A stretch of DNA of 64,000 bases from positions 248,001 through 312,000 of the forward strand of contig OY282385.1 of assembly GCA_958295935.1 (NCBI GenBank), given 5' to 3'. A model generated the notes under the pieces. That model ran no database searches and was not told where the DNA came from. It worked only from the letters and a program-made list of their open reading frames with translations. Both the position numbers and the translations under genes were made by a program. This DNA is from an uncultured Dehalococcoidia bacterium (GTDB taxonomy: Bacteria > Chloroflexota > Dehalococcoidia > Lucifugimonadales > Lucifugimonadaceae). Shown piece after piece: positions 26,326 to 35,746 of this stretch; the stretch's first letter is position 1; each line of letters opens with the position of its first letter.

Positions 26326-27057
26326 ATGTGCGGGAGATTCGTTCTCATACAGGTGGGTGAACTGATGGTGCGCTTCATGGTCATCGCCCCCTATCCAGGC
26401 GGTCACCGGCAAGACCCGGGGCCGCTGCCGGCTATGTTCAGTGAACCCCGTTACAACATCGCCCCGACGCAGAAGGTCTTGACTGTGAACTTCCAAAACG
26501 GCGAACGGTCAATCCGGCCGATGAGGTGGGGCCTGATCCCATCCTGGGCGAAAAACGGTCAAAAACTGCCGCTGAATATCAACGCCAGAGACGACCGGCT
26601 TGCCACTGCCGGTTCATGGCGCGGCCCGCTGCGCAACGGGAGATGCCTGATTCCGGCGGACGGCTATTACGAATGGACAGGGCCGAAAAATAATCGGAAG
26701 CCTGTTTTCATTCATCGCAAGGACGGACGACTGTTCGCCTTTGCCGGTCTGTACGACACTTGGCGGCATCCGTTCAGCGGCGAACTGACGAGGTCTTGCG
26801 CCATAGTTACCACGTCGCCAAACTCGCTGCTAAGACCTGTCCACCACAGGATGCCTGTCATCTTGGAAGAGGAGGCTGAGGCAGTCTGGCTCGACCCATC
26901 GATAACCCACGTTGGAAGTCTGCTGGCTTTGATACAGCCTTACCCCGACGAATACATGGAGGCGTACCCTGTAGGCAACGCGGTCAATCGGGTAGCAGCG
27001 GACGGACCCGCGCTCTTGGCCCCCGCTCCGGAACAGCCCTTCTTAACCGAGAAATGA
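26326..27057 (+). CDS. SRAP (SOS response-associated peptidase, YedK/HMCES) family protein
   Basis: A 243-residue protein whose second residue is the catalytic Cys (MCGRF). It forms a thiazolidine crosslink with abasic sites in single-stranded DNA and protects them. The family core is complete: PRYNIAPTQ, MRWGLIPSWA, NINARDDRLA, CLIPADGYYEW with the catalytic Glu, FAFAGLYDTW, and HHRMPVIL with the active-site His. An insert of about 20 residues (residues 10-35) after the first strand carries QVGELMVRFMV. It is alone; no other SOS gene is adjacent. Confidence 0.95.
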   Translation: MCGRFVLIQVGELMVRFMVIAPYPGGHRQDPGPLPAMFSEPRYNIAPTQKVLTVNFQNGERSIRPMRWGLIPSWAKNGQKLPLNINARDDRLATAGSWRGPLRNGRCLIPADGYYEWTGPKNNRKPVFIHRKDGRLFAFAGLYDTWRHPFSGELTRSCAIVTTSPNSLLRPVHHRMPVILEEEAEAVWLDPSITHVGSLLALIQPYPDEYMEAYPVGNAVNRVAADGPALLAPAPEQPFLTEK

Positions 27058-27085
27058 TTGCCTCGATCACCGAACACGGCCAAAA

Positions 27086-27415
27086 ATGAAAAATCGCCGA
27101 AAGCCCTCTGAACCCAAAGAACGGAGAGGCCGATTCAAACTGGACGAGCAGCCGGACGAGCGCGACATCGAGCGTTCATGGGCATCCAAACCCGACTCCA
27201 GCGGCTCCGGAAAGTGGACCGAACGGGCGTGGCAGTTGGTCATCACCCTGATAGCAGCCGTAATGATACTGACGTTGGTCATCACCTTGCTGCCCCCATG
27301 CACGCGTCGCAGCCAGAAGCCGGTCGAGCCCGAAATCGAAACTCAAACCGGCTACGTTACTCACGTCACAGACGGCCCTACAATCATGGTGACGCGGGTC
27401 AGGGCAAAGTCGTAG
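27086..27415 (+). CDS. Small single-pass membrane protein of unknown function
   Basis: A 109-residue protein with a very basic, charged N-terminal half (MKNRRKPSEPKERRGRFK), one membrane helix (LVITLIAAVMILTLVITLL, about residues 51-69), and a short external part. It starts 28 bp after the SRAP stop. Composition is coherent with a real gene, but no family is recognised. Confidence 0.5.
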   Translation: MKNRRKPSEPKERRGRFKLDEQPDERDIERSWASKPDSSGSGKWTERAWQLVITLIAAVMILTLVITLLPPCTRRSQKPVEPEIETQTGYVTHVTDGPTIMVTRVRAKS

Positions 27416-27896
27416 TACGCTGCGTCGGTGCAGGCCCGCCCGCCCTTGCCGCGAATTCGTGGCCGACGTGAATCGCAGTCGGGTATCCGGCAAGAGTGTG
27501 GATCTAGAGCGCGGCGCAGCAGATTCGGACGAATAGGGCAGTTCCACGTGATCCTCTGCAACTGATGGTTTACAGTCACCCAGCCCGCGCTGCGAGTCGC
27601 ACCGAACCAGTTCGGGAGGTGAAGCACGGCCAGCAGTCAGGCGCGGTCTCGCAGGGCCTGCATGAGGATGTAAAGTGCCAGAGCGAGCAATATCCCCCAA
27701 ATTACAAACCTCGGATGAGGACGCCTCATTGTTTACCTTTACCGCTTTCCCGACTGCCAGGTAACCACAGACTCGCCGCCCGGTTGAGTCTATGAGCGGC
27801 ATACCTCGCGCTGAACCCATGCAATCGACGTTCGCACCGCCGTCATGCTACTACTTTGCGAGCCGGCGATTGACAACGTGAGCCGCTGTACGGCCC
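27416..27896. other. Gene-poor interval upstream of a decayed HAD gene
   Basis: No convincing long gene is visible on either strand in these 480 bases. The only candidate is a short membrane peptide on the minus strand (27637-27729). The neighbouring HAD pseudogene suggests that this interval is also decaying. Confidence 0.5.
27637..27729 (-). CDS. Possible 30-residue membrane peptide
   Basis: ATG 27729 to TGA 27637 encodes 30 residues: a short basic start (MRRPHPR), a hydrophobic helix (FVIWGILLALALYILMQAL) and a basic end (RDRA). A GGTAAA/AAAGGT motif lies six to ten bases upstream. It fits a single-pass small membrane protein, but chance cannot be excluded at this length. Confidence 0.25.
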   Translation of the reverse strand: MRRPHPRFVIWGILLALALYILMQALRDRA

Positions 27897-28312
27897 ATGA
27901 CTGATATGCACACACGCTCCGCCGTAGTAATGGACGCCGACGGCACAATGATCGGCCCGGACAAAGTCATCCCGGAAAGACTCATACTAGCGGCTCGCGC
28001 TGCTGAACAGACAGAGGCGGTCGTATAGCTAGCTACCGGCAGAACGCGCCCCGGCGCTCTCGGTTTCGCCCGTCGACTCGGCGCTGCTAGGCCGGTTATC
28101 TGCTATCAGGGAGGGCCGCGACCATGGAGCCGGAAAGCTGCCATACCATGCAACACGCCCGCGTACCCCCGGACATAGCGGAGACAGCCATCGAAACCAT
28201 GCCCGACGGGCGCCCGGAAACTATCAGCGCCGCAAACAGATTGACAGACGCTCCCCTCGGTACAGGCGTCGCCAAAGTGCTGGAAAGGCTTCTCGACGTC
28301 AGGAAGACTTGA
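27897..28312 (+). pseudogene. Decayed Cof-type HAD phosphatase
   Basis: ATG 27897 opens a frame with the HAD motif I in slightly altered form (VVMDADGTMIGPDK), then a TAG at 28026, then the same frame continues as LATGRTRPGALGFARRLG followed by ARPVICYQGG, the typical second block. The rest jumps to another frame (28124-28312) that matches only the family C-terminus (DGRPETISAANRLTDAPL then GTGVAKVLERLL). About 130 residues of middle sequence are missing. It ends 3 bp before the ribokinase-like gene, so the two were once an operon. Confidence 0.75.
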
Positions 28313-28315
28313 CCC

Positions 28316-29263
28316 ATGAGAGACACCAAAAACAACAAGATCGTGGTGTTCGGCGCTATCAACATGGACTTGGTGGTAGAAACGTCCAGACTTGCAGGAC
28401 CGGGTGAAACCGCCGAGGGCGAACGCTTCTATACCACTCCCGGAGGAAAGGGAGGCAATCAAGCCGTCGCGGCCGCGCGACTGACGCCGAACGAAGAGCG
28501 CGTCCTGATGGTGGGCCGAATCGGCGATGACGTATTCGGCGCCCAACTCCGGTCTTACATGGAGTCGCAGGGAGTAAACACCCGATACGTTCAGACAGAG
28601 GTGGGCCAGTCATCCGGAATCGCCGCCATTTTCATAGACCGAGAAGGCCAGAACTACGTCAACCCTGTTTATGGAGCCAACGCCCGCTGCGACGAATGGC
28701 AGACCCAGGACGCCATCGAAGCCATGAAGAAAGCGGCCGCCCTGCTGGTGCAGCAGGAAATCCCCCTCGCTCCTACGTTCGAAGCTATGTGGGCCGCACG
28801 AGAAAAGGGCGTCACTGTGATACTAGACCCGGCCCCGGCGCGGATATTGCCCAAAGGTTTCCTTGAAAGCGTGGACGTAATCACCCCGAACCAGACAGAG
28901 GCCGAAGCTCTATCCGGGATTGAGGTGAAGAGCCCGAGCGACGCGCTGAACGCGGCTAGAGCCATTAGGAAGCTGGGCCCATCAACGGTAATCGTAACTT
29001 TGGGAAACAAAGGCGCATACGTCGAGGCCGACGACTTCTCCGGCCACGTACCGGCGTTTGACGTGCCGGTCGCAGCGAGTGTTGCGGCAGGTGACGCCTT
29101 CAACGGCGCACTCGCTGTAGCGATGGGAGAGGACATGCCCTTGCGAAACGCCGTTGTCTTCGGATGTGCAGCCGGGGCAGTATGCGTATCTCAGCAGGGC
29201 TCGCAGCAGTCCATGGCCGCTAGGGAAGAGGTGGAATCCCTGTTATCCGGAGGGCGCCGATAA
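28316..29263 (+). CDS. PfkB-family carbohydrate kinase, ribokinase type
   Basis: A 315-residue kinase. PfkB signature 1 is GGKGGNQAVAAARL; the substrate-binding N-terminus is VVFGAINMDLVVE; the ATP site and catalytic base lie in VAAGDAFNGALAVAMGEDM (signature 2), preceded by VTLGNKGAYVE. The length and the N-x-D start fit ribokinase, which makes ribose 5-phosphate, but other pentoses or nucleosides are possible. It follows the decayed HAD gene by 3 bp. No ribose transporter is adjacent. Confidence 0.88.
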   Translation: MRDTKNNKIVVFGAINMDLVVETSRLAGPGETAEGERFYTTPGGKGGNQAVAAARLTPNEERVLMVGRIGDDVFGAQLRSYMESQGVNTRYVQTEVGQSSGIAAIFIDREGQNYVNPVYGANARCDEWQTQDAIEAMKKAAALLVQQEIPLAPTFEAMWAAREKGVTVILDPAPARILPKGFLESVDVITPNQTEAEALSGIEVKSPSDALNAARAIRKLGPSTVIVTLGNKGAYVEADDFSGHVPAFDVPVAASVAAGDAFNGALAVAMGEDMPLRNAVVFGCAAGAVCVSQQGSQQSMAAREEVESLLSGGRR

Positions 29264-29485
29264 ATTTCACCCCAGATCCAGGACAGCGCAGGGCGTCTCT
29301 TTCACTATTGGCCCACCCGACTCGCCTGGCACAGAATCCCTACTACCAAACATCACCGGGAAAGACCTCTCGACAAACTAGGGTCGGAACGCAAACGCCC
29401 AGTCGAAAGGAAGAAAGGCAGGACAAGGGCAGCTCGGAAATCCTGTGCCCGCAAGTTAGGCGCGGCTCTTACGCAGCGAGAGAGA

Positions 29486-30547
29486 CTAGCTCGGAGGGGC
29501 TCCCTCTATGTCAACGATAGATTTGCAATCGGCCTTCTCCATCAGCCTGACAAGCCCGCGATTGATTGACCCGGGCAGGCCTGGGCCCCGATAAACCAGG
29601 GCGGTGTACAGCTGCGCAGCGGATGCTCCCACGGCAAGGAGCCTCCACAACTGCGAGGCCGTAAACACGCCGCCGCAGGCAACTATCGCCCCACGCTTTC
29701 CCAGGGCAGCCCGCGTTTCTGCCACCATGCGGAGCGTGTCGTCGTAGAGAGGCAAACCGCTCATGCCGCCGCGGCCCAAGGCCATGCCCACGTACTCCAC
29801 CGGACGAGTGTTCGCCACGATCACACCGTCCGCGCCTGCGTCTACAGCCGTCTCCGCCAGAGACAATCCAATCGCGCGAGACTCTCTGCCCCTTTCCCAG
29901 GGCGGCAGCTTTACGAAAAGCGGACGCCGCTTGCCGCTCGCTAGGGACTGTGTCAGGGCGCGCAGCCTGCCGGGTTCGTGAAACGCTCTCAAACCGCCGG
30001 TGTTCGGGCTGGAGATGTTTATCTCCACCAGGGAGCAAAGCGGCTCCAGCCTGCGGTGGCACTGGATGATCTCGTCTTCGATAGTCCCAGAGATACTCAC
30101 GAACAGCCTGCCCGCTCTCCTTGTAAGCTTGGACAACCGCTCACTCGCTGATTCCAATCCCGCTCCCGGAAAACCCATCGCATTGACCAGAGCCTCGCTA
30201 CGCGTCTGCCTCGCCAGCCTGGGCCGAGGGTTCCCCGGCCGCGGACCCAGCGTCACCGTACCTCCCGTGGCGAAACCGAAACCAAGATCCAGCAGGGAGC
30301 CCAGGAACTTGCAATCCTTGTCAAGGCCCGCCGCCGCGCCGATAGGGGAGGGCACGACAAGCCCGGCAAATTCCGTTCGCAACCGGGCATTGAAGCCGGC
30401 CAGCGCAGGCCGCGCAAGACGCCACAACGGGCCTATTCTCAGCGCAGACTCAGCCAGACGCTGGGCGTTCTCAGGCGGAAGCCTGAACAGGGCAGGGCGT
30501 ATGACGGTCCTGTAAACGATCGGAATTCCTCCGGACAACACGTCCAT
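29486..30547 (-). CDS. pyrD: Dihydroorotate dehydrogenase (quinone), class 2
   Basis: A 353-residue FMN enzyme that oxidises dihydroorotate to orotate and passes electrons to membrane quinone. Class 2 features are the N-terminal amphipathic helix (RPALFRLPPENAQRLAESAL), AAGLDKDCKFLGSLLDLGFG, VNAMGFPGAG, ISSPNTGGLR, VIVANTRP, and GGMSGLPLYDDTL. The quinone would be the menaquinone made by the operon at 46795-54337. A cysteine or serine base in the SPNTGGL loop could not be assigned with confidence. Confidence 0.93.
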   Translation of the reverse strand: MDVLSGGIPIVYRTVIRPALFRLPPENAQRLAESALRIGPLWRLARPALAGFNARLRTEFAGLVVPSPIGAAAGLDKDCKFLGSLLDLGFGFATGGTVTLGPRPGNPRPRLARQTRSEALVNAMGFPGAGLESASERLSKLTRRAGRLFVSISGTIEDEIIQCHRRLEPLCSLVEINISSPNTGGLRAFHEPGRLRALTQSLASGKRRPLFVKLPPWERGRESRAIGLSLAETAVDAGADGVIVANTRPVEYVGMALGRGGMSGLPLYDDTLRMVAETRAALGKRGAIVACGGVFTASQLWRLLAVGASAAQLYTALVYRGPGLPGSINRGLVRLMEKADCKSIVDIEGAPPS

Positions 30548-30622
30548 GCGCGAAAATAAACGCCCGCTCGATACATCCTGTGCACTATTGGGGCTCAGCG
30601 CGATTAGAATACATGCGGGTTC

Positions 30623-31435
30623 ATGGCTATCGGAGCGAACCGGCTACACGGAACGGCGTACAGCATCATGACTTTAAACTTCGAGCGAGGCAACCCCGAC
30701 AAACCCGTCGGCCACGCCGTGGTGTACTTCAATGACGCCGCAGACCCGCGCAAGGCCGGCATCACCTACGTCATGGTCCTCCCCTTAGCCATCGACGTTG
30801 CAAAATACGTACCCCCGTTCCTCTCAGGACATATCGAGGCCATGGGCTCATCCGACGTGTCCGGGTTCGCATTCCCGCCCGCGCCGGAACCGGTTGAAGA
30901 CCCCAACATGATGCGGAAAATCGTGGAACTACGAGGAGACGACCTTATCTTTGGAGGCAGCGGAAACCTCTCCGACGCTGCCAGCATGATGGGAAGAGTA
31001 GGGGAGATCGTCTCGCAGTACAACGAGGCATACCAGCAAGCAATGGCAAGAGAGCAGGAGCGCTCCTCCAAGCCGGACCGTGCAGCCGTATCGGAAGTCG
31101 ATGAAGTGATGTACGACATGATGGGCGAAGCCGACCTGCTCGGAGAAATGTCAAACCTCGTAGGCAGATTGCGCTACGCCTCCGAGGGAGAAGATAAGGC
31201 AACCATCGACGAATCGGCAGCGAGGCTGCGCGCCATCGGCCGCAGGTTGCCGGAAAACAGGAAGATGGACCGCATACTAGAGGCCGCCCTGTCCGATGAC
31301 GACGCCTCCGCGGAACTGATTACCCTGTACGTAGAACGCGCTTACGCCTTGCTGAGAGAGGACTACCGCAGAGTTGGATCCCTTGATCAGCAGATAGCAA
31401 ACTCCGAGCAAAATCTCCCCGGCATTGGCGCCTGA
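30623..31435 (+). CDS. Conserved-looking hypothetical protein
   Basis: A 270-residue soluble protein of unknown family. The first 75 residues are beta-rich (TAYSIMTLNFERG, then GHAVVYFNDA and ITYVMVLPLAI); the rest is mostly helical and acidic (EVDEVMYDMMGEADLLGEMS; DYRRVGSLDQQIA). An internal ATG (30668) is a possible start. A TAGAAT -10-like element at 30605 lies 12 bases before the ATG. It diverges from pyrD. The N-terminal part resembles proteins that report on another molecule's state more than an enzyme, but no function is claimed. Confidence 0.65.
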   Translation: MAIGANRLHGTAYSIMTLNFERGNPDKPVGHAVVYFNDAADPRKAGITYVMVLPLAIDVAKYVPPFLSGHIEAMGSSDVSGFAFPPAPEPVEDPNMMRKIVELRGDDLIFGGSGNLSDAASMMGRVGEIVSQYNEAYQQAMAREQERSSKPDRAAVSEVDEVMYDMMGEADLLGEMSNLVGRLRYASEGEDKATIDESAARLRAIGRRLPENRKMDRILEAALSDDDASAELITLYVERAYALLREDYRRVGSLDQQIANSEQNLPGIGA

Positions 31436-31503
31436 CCAACACGCCGGAAATTCCTGCACACCTCCACGAAATCTACCCGCACGCAGGGACAGACGCTCAG
31501 CCG

Positions 31504-32466
31504 TCACCCGATGGCCGCAAGCGAATCCGCAAGCTGCTGCATAGACGCGTTCGCACCGCTGGCCACCAACACGACCCGCTTGCCAGCCAACCGATCTTTC
31601 ATGTCCATCGCTGCGCCTAACGACGAGGCACCGGCGTATTCCACCAACGTGCGAGTAGCTGCTATGAAGCGACCGGCAGCCTCTTTTATCCGGCCATCGT
31701 CAACCAGCGCAAAGTCATGCAGGCGCCGCCGCAGTATCGACTGTGGCAGTTCATAGGAACTACCCGTCGCCAGGCCCTCCGCCACCGTCTTCATAGGCGC
31801 ATCAACCAGTTTTCCCTGCCGCCAAGACAAATACGCAGACGGCGCCGCCGCAGATTGGGCGGCTATAACCTTCGTCTCCGGTGACACGGCGCCCGCCACG
31901 ATGCACGCTCCGGCCGCGCCGCTGCCCGCACCAAGCGGCACGATCATGTAGTCAATCCCGCCTACGTCCTCGTGCACTTCCAGGGAATAGGTGCCCACCC
32001 CGGCTATGAGCAGCGGCTCGTTAGCCGGATGGACGTAGCGAAGGTCGTCCTCCACCTCAAGCCGTTCCGCGTACTCTCTGGCGGCATCGAACATCGGGCC
32101 GTGATGAATAACCCTCGCCCCCATGGCCTCCATCGCAGATACTTTCAGAGGATTCGCCCCCTCAGGTACCACGACCGTCGCGCGCGACCCATAGACCCTG
32201 GCCGCAAATGCCACCGACTGGCCATGGTTGCCGGTGGACGCAGTCACAAATCCCCGCGCACGTTCCTCACGCGAGGTGCTGGCCACGAGGTTCAGGCCCC
32301 CTCTAACCTTGAACGCCCCGGCGACCTGGAAATTCTCGTGCTTGACCCAGACGTCCGCGCCGATCAGCGCGGACAAGGCAGGGTAGCTGCGAAGCGGCGT
32401 TCTGTAGACGTGAGGACGTATGACGCGTTGCGCTTTCAATACGTCCTGAAAAGTGGGCTCTTGCAT
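31504..32466 (-). CDS. Threonine/serine dehydratase (catabolic type, no ACT domain)
   Basis: A 320-residue fold-type II PLP enzyme. The Schiff-base Lys is in ENFQVAGAFKVRGGLN, the phosphate loop is STGNHGQSVAFAA, and the cofactor-ring loop is PLGAGSGAAG. The protein ends soon after VLVASGANASMQQL, so it lacks the C-terminal ACT domain of biosynthetic IlvA. It converts threonine to 2-oxobutyrate and ammonia, or acts on serine; a racemase activity is possible in this family. It stands alone, divergent from the MFS pair. Confidence 0.88.
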   Translation of the reverse strand: MQEPTFQDVLKAQRVIRPHVYRTPLRSYPALSALIGADVWVKHENFQVAGAFKVRGGLNLVASTSREERARGFVTASTGNHGQSVAFAARVYGSRATVVVPEGANPLKVSAMEAMGARVIHHGPMFDAAREYAERLEVEDDLRYVHPANEPLLIAGVGTYSLEVHEDVGGIDYMIVPLGAGSGAAGACIVAGAVSPETKVIAAQSAAAPSAYLSWRQGKLVDAPMKTVAEGLATGSSYELPQSILRRRLHDFALVDDGRIKEAAGRFIAATRTLVEYAGASSLGAAMDMKDRLAGKRVVLVASGANASMQQLADSLAAIG

Positions 32467-32686
32467 GGCTCTCCAACTTATCCTCGGTGCTTGGCTAGAA
32501 TTCTACCCACGTGGCGCCGAATGTCACACATACGTAGAAGCTTACTACTCCGGCAATGCCGGAAACCTTGTGTAATCTAGAACGGCGGTATGAAACTTCC
32601 CTCTTCCCCAAAGCAGAGGAACAGGGCGAGGGTGGAGACCTGCGGCCAAGCGCATGTAAAACTCTCATGCCGGCCCGATAAAGGCG

Positions 32687-33988
32687 ATGAAGGAAGCTAT
32701 AGATAACGACAAACAAACCTTGACGGACCCGGATTTGCCGCCTGTAGCCGCTCGTCCGATCCGGCGAGGCGCGAGCGCCTGGCTCTACAGGACTTTTGAA
32801 GCCCTGGAGAATCGGAACTTCAGGTGGCTGTGGGCAGGTCTCGTTATCGCCCTTGGCGGTCTGCAAATGCAGATGGCTGTACGCGGAATCCTGGTCTATG
32901 AACTGACCAACGATCGCGTCCTCACCGGTCTGGTAACCCTGGGCTTCGCACCTTCCATGCTGGTCCTCTCTCTGTTTGGAGGAGTGGTAGGGGACAGGCT
33001 TGAACGCAGAACGGTCGTGCAGGCCGCGCAAGCAAGCGGGGCCATACTGGCCGCCGTCATCGGGCTGTTGATCGCTACAAATCAGATCAACTGGATCCAC
33101 CTGCTCATCGCATCCTTCCTTCAAGGCGGTTTCTTCGCCTTCCAAATGCCGGCGCGCCAAGCCATGATCCCGCGCATGGTCGGGCGGGATAAGGCCACCA
33201 ACGCGGTATCCCTGAACGCCGTGGGAATGAGCATCATGACCATGGTAGGCCCGGCCATAGGCGGCCTCCTATACGGAATAATCGGCCCCGATGGAGTCTA
33301 CTTTGTGATCGCCAGCCTGTACGCCATAGCCGTGGTAGGCACCAGCATGGTGCCCAAATACTACCCGGACAAGACGACAGCCAGAAAATCGGTTCTGGGC
33401 GACATACTGAGCGGGCTCGCGTACATCCAAACCCGGCCCGCGATTATGGCCGTTCTCATCTTCTCGGTAGCCGTCGTACTCCTTTCCATGCCATTTCGCA
33501 TGCTCATACAGGTGTTCGCAAAGGATGTTTACGGATCGACTCCCGATCAGGTGGGCGTGCTGATAGCCGTCGCCGGCGCGGGCGGGCTCGTTGGAGCTCT
33601 CGGAGTAGCGGGGCTGCGCCGCGGGCACCTGCGCGGCCTGGTCTTGATGGGATCCGCCGTCGTTTCCGGCCTGGTCATGCTCGCAATCGCATACGTGCCG
33701 ATCTACTTGGCAGGTCTCGCGGCCATGCTTGGCATCGGATTCGGGGAATCTATCCGTTGGGCCCTGGCGCAGGCGCTGGTAATTGAGGAGACCGCGGACG
33801 AATTCCGCGCGCGAGTCATGAGCGTACTCATGATGACCTACGGGCTAATGCCCATAGGCGTGCTCCCCCTCAGCCTTGCCATGGATAGATTCGGAGCTCA
33901 GGCCGCGACCGCAGGGGTGGCCGTCATCCTGCTGGCCGTGACCGCCCTATGCCTCATCCTCATCCCTGCGCTCAGGCGCCTGCCCTAA
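32687..33988 (+). CDS. MFS transporter (first of a tandem pair)
   Basis: A 433-residue major facilitator protein with about 12 membrane helices. It has the MFS loop motif GGVVGDRLERRTV between helices 2 and 3 and a related basic loop in the second half. The N-terminal cytoplasmic end is long (about 40 residues) and carries the LENRNFRWLWAG entry shared with EntS-like exporters. Helix 4 contains QGGFFAFQMPARQAMIPRMV. Substrate unknown; exporters of siderophores or drugs share this layout. The next gene is a close paralogue. Confidence 0.87.
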   Translation: MKEAIDNDKQTLTDPDLPPVAARPIRRGASAWLYRTFEALENRNFRWLWAGLVIALGGLQMQMAVRGILVYELTNDRVLTGLVTLGFAPSMLVLSLFGGVVGDRLERRTVVQAAQASGAILAAVIGLLIATNQINWIHLLIASFLQGGFFAFQMPARQAMIPRMVGRDKATNAVSLNAVGMSIMTMVGPAIGGLLYGIIGPDGVYFVIASLYAIAVVGTSMVPKYYPDKTTARKSVLGDILSGLAYIQTRPAIMAVLIFSVAVVLLSMPFRMLIQVFAKDVYGSTPDQVGVLIAVAGAGGLVGALGVAGLRRGHLRGLVLMGSAVVSGLVMLAIAYVPIYLAGLAAMLGIGFGESIRWALAQALVIEETADEFRARVMSVLMMTYGLMPIGVLPLSLAMDRFGAQAATAGVAVILLAVTALCLILIPALRRLP

Positions 33989-34053
33989 CATGCACAAACG
34001 TTCCGAGCCCGCGCTCGTCCGCTGCGGACACCCCTGGCAGGAACGTCTACGAA

Positions 34054-35334
34054 GTGAAACTCACGGGGACAAGTCAGATCCGAACCACTAAGAATCGCAC
34101 TAACGTCCGACGTAGAGCCGCGCCCGGATACCTTGGTAAAACCTTCAGCTCCCTGCAGGACCGGAACTACCGATACTTCTGGTTCGGCCTGGTTGCGCTC
34201 ATGGCCGCGGTCAACATACAGATGGTCGCACGCGCCCAACTGGCATGGGACCTGACCAACTCCATAGTGATGGTCGGCATCGTTTCAGCCGCCTTCGCTC
34301 CACCCATCCTCCTGTTCTCACTCTTCGGGGGCGTTGTAGCAGACCGGCTGGACCGCAAGCGAGTTATCCAGGGAGGCCAGTTCGGAATATCGATCATCTC
34401 CTTGTTCATCGCTGTCTCCATACTCACCAATACCGTGAGCGTATGGCATCTGGTCGCGTCCGCTGTCGTGCAAGGTGGCATGTGGGCATTCCTAATGCCA
34501 GCCAGGCAAGCCATCATCCCCCAGATAGTCGGGCCTGAGAAAATGACGAACGCAATAGCCCTGAACGCCAGCGGAATGTCGCTCATGACCCTTGCCGCGC
34601 CGGGAATCGGAGGGCTTCTATATGCATGGGCAGGAGTGGAAAGCGCCTACTTCACCATTGCCGGACTGGCCATGCTCTCCGCAATCCTGACAGGTCTGAT
34701 ACCCAGACTGCGCTCAAACGCCCCTACGCGGCGGCGCCCCATGGCATACGAACTCGTGGACGGTCTGCAATTCGTACGCGCCAACAGAACGGTGATGCTG
34801 CTCCTCATACTCGCCCTCGCAACCACCGTGTTCGCCATGCCGTTCCGCAGCCTCCTACCGGCATTTGTAGAGGACTCCTTTCAGAGAGACGCAGCAGCGG
34901 TCGGACTATTGCTCAGCATGATCGGCTGCGGATCCCTCGTGGGATCGCTATTCATAGCCGGCCTGCAAAAAAACAGCAGGCGAGGGATTGTGCTACTCGC
35001 CACAACCGCCATATCCGGCGTGGCCATCGCTCTTGCAGCTTTCACCCCTTCCTACGCAGTGGCAGCGGTAGTGATGGTTTTGCTGGGCATAGGCGACTCA
35101 GGCCGGCGGTCTCTGAACGCCTCCCTGATCATGGAGAACACGGATGAAGAACACCGGGGCAGGGTGATGGGAATCTACATGATGAACTTCGGACTTATAC
35201 CCCTGGGCGTCATACCCCTAGCCGCAGTCGCCGAGGAGATAGGGCTTGATCTGGCCTTCGCCGGCTCCGGCGGGATTCTCGTAGTCGCAGCAATAATGTT
35301 CATGCTGCTTACCAGCAGGGTGCGCCGCCTGTAA
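34054..35334 (+). CDS. MFS transporter (second of a tandem pair)
   Basis: A 426-residue paralogue of the preceding transporter. The GTG at 34054 with AGGAACG upstream is preferred; the open frame continues to 33949 but overlaps the first gene and reads as low-quality sequence. Shared features are LQDRNYRYFWFGL, GGVVADRLDRKRV, and MPARQAIIPQIVG. The pair probably arose by duplication and has diverged clearly, so it is old compared with the methyltransferase duplication at 36716. Confidence 0.85.
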   Translation: MKLTGTSQIRTTKNRTNVRRRAAPGYLGKTFSSLQDRNYRYFWFGLVALMAAVNIQMVARAQLAWDLTNSIVMVGIVSAAFAPPILLFSLFGGVVADRLDRKRVIQGGQFGISIISLFIAVSILTNTVSVWHLVASAVVQGGMWAFLMPARQAIIPQIVGPEKMTNAIALNASGMSLMTLAAPGIGGLLYAWAGVESAYFTIAGLAMLSAILTGLIPRLRSNAPTRRRPMAYELVDGLQFVRANRTVMLLLILALATTVFAMPFRSLLPAFVEDSFQRDAAAVGLLLSMIGCGSLVGSLFIAGLQKNSRRGIVLLATTAISGVAIALAAFTPSYAVAAVVMVLLGIGDSGRRSLNASLIMENTDEEHRGRVMGIYMMNFGLIPLGVIPLAAVAEEIGLDLAFAGSGGILVVAAIMFMLLTSRVRRL

Positions 35335-35373
35335 GCCGCTGCTTCTTGGCTAAGGATTTGTAATCTCTCTCGT

Positions 35374-35584
35374 ATCGCCGAGGACGTGCAGGGCGTGACC
35401 ACGATCCATGAGTCCATGCCTGGACCATCTCATACGGCTATGAAATGCTAAGAGCCTGCGTACTCATCGACCCCGAATATCAAGAGAGAGAAAAACCGAC
35501 GTGCTTCTCAGCCGGTTGCGCGAGACGGCCCGCCGAGATTTTGGCATCGGGCACACCGCGATACGAATAGAACAGTCAGCGTAG
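35374..35584 (+). pseudogene. Remnant of a cation diffusion facilitator (CDF) transporter
   Basis: Only the C-terminal cytoplasmic domain is left, split over three frames: IAEDVQGVTTIHE (35374 on), then WTISYGYEMLRACVLIDPEY (35421 on), then VLLSRLRETARRDFGIGHTA continuing IRIEQSA to TAG 35582. Together these follow the family order ...V-H-D-L-H-V-W-x-I, H/A-V-L-I-D, F-G-I-x-H-x-T-I-Q-x-E. The six-helix membrane domain is gone. The interval between the MFS pair and the next transporter holds nothing else recognisable. Confidence 0.65.
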
Positions 35585-35746
35585 TACTACGAGGAAGATA
35601 ACCGCTTCTGGCGCCTGTAAGCCAGGTTGAAGTGGGAGAAGCGCTGCGTCGAGTTACATCTTCGGCTATCATCCCGCACTGCAAGCGGCGCCCTGGGTCA
35701 GGCGGCGGGTAGACCACTACCAAGCAGGCATGTGGGAAGAAAACAA

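Noticed and set aside
35587-35746. preQ1 riboswitch before the YhhQ-type transporter
   Set aside because: No short pseudoknot pattern with the A-rich tail was found in the leader.
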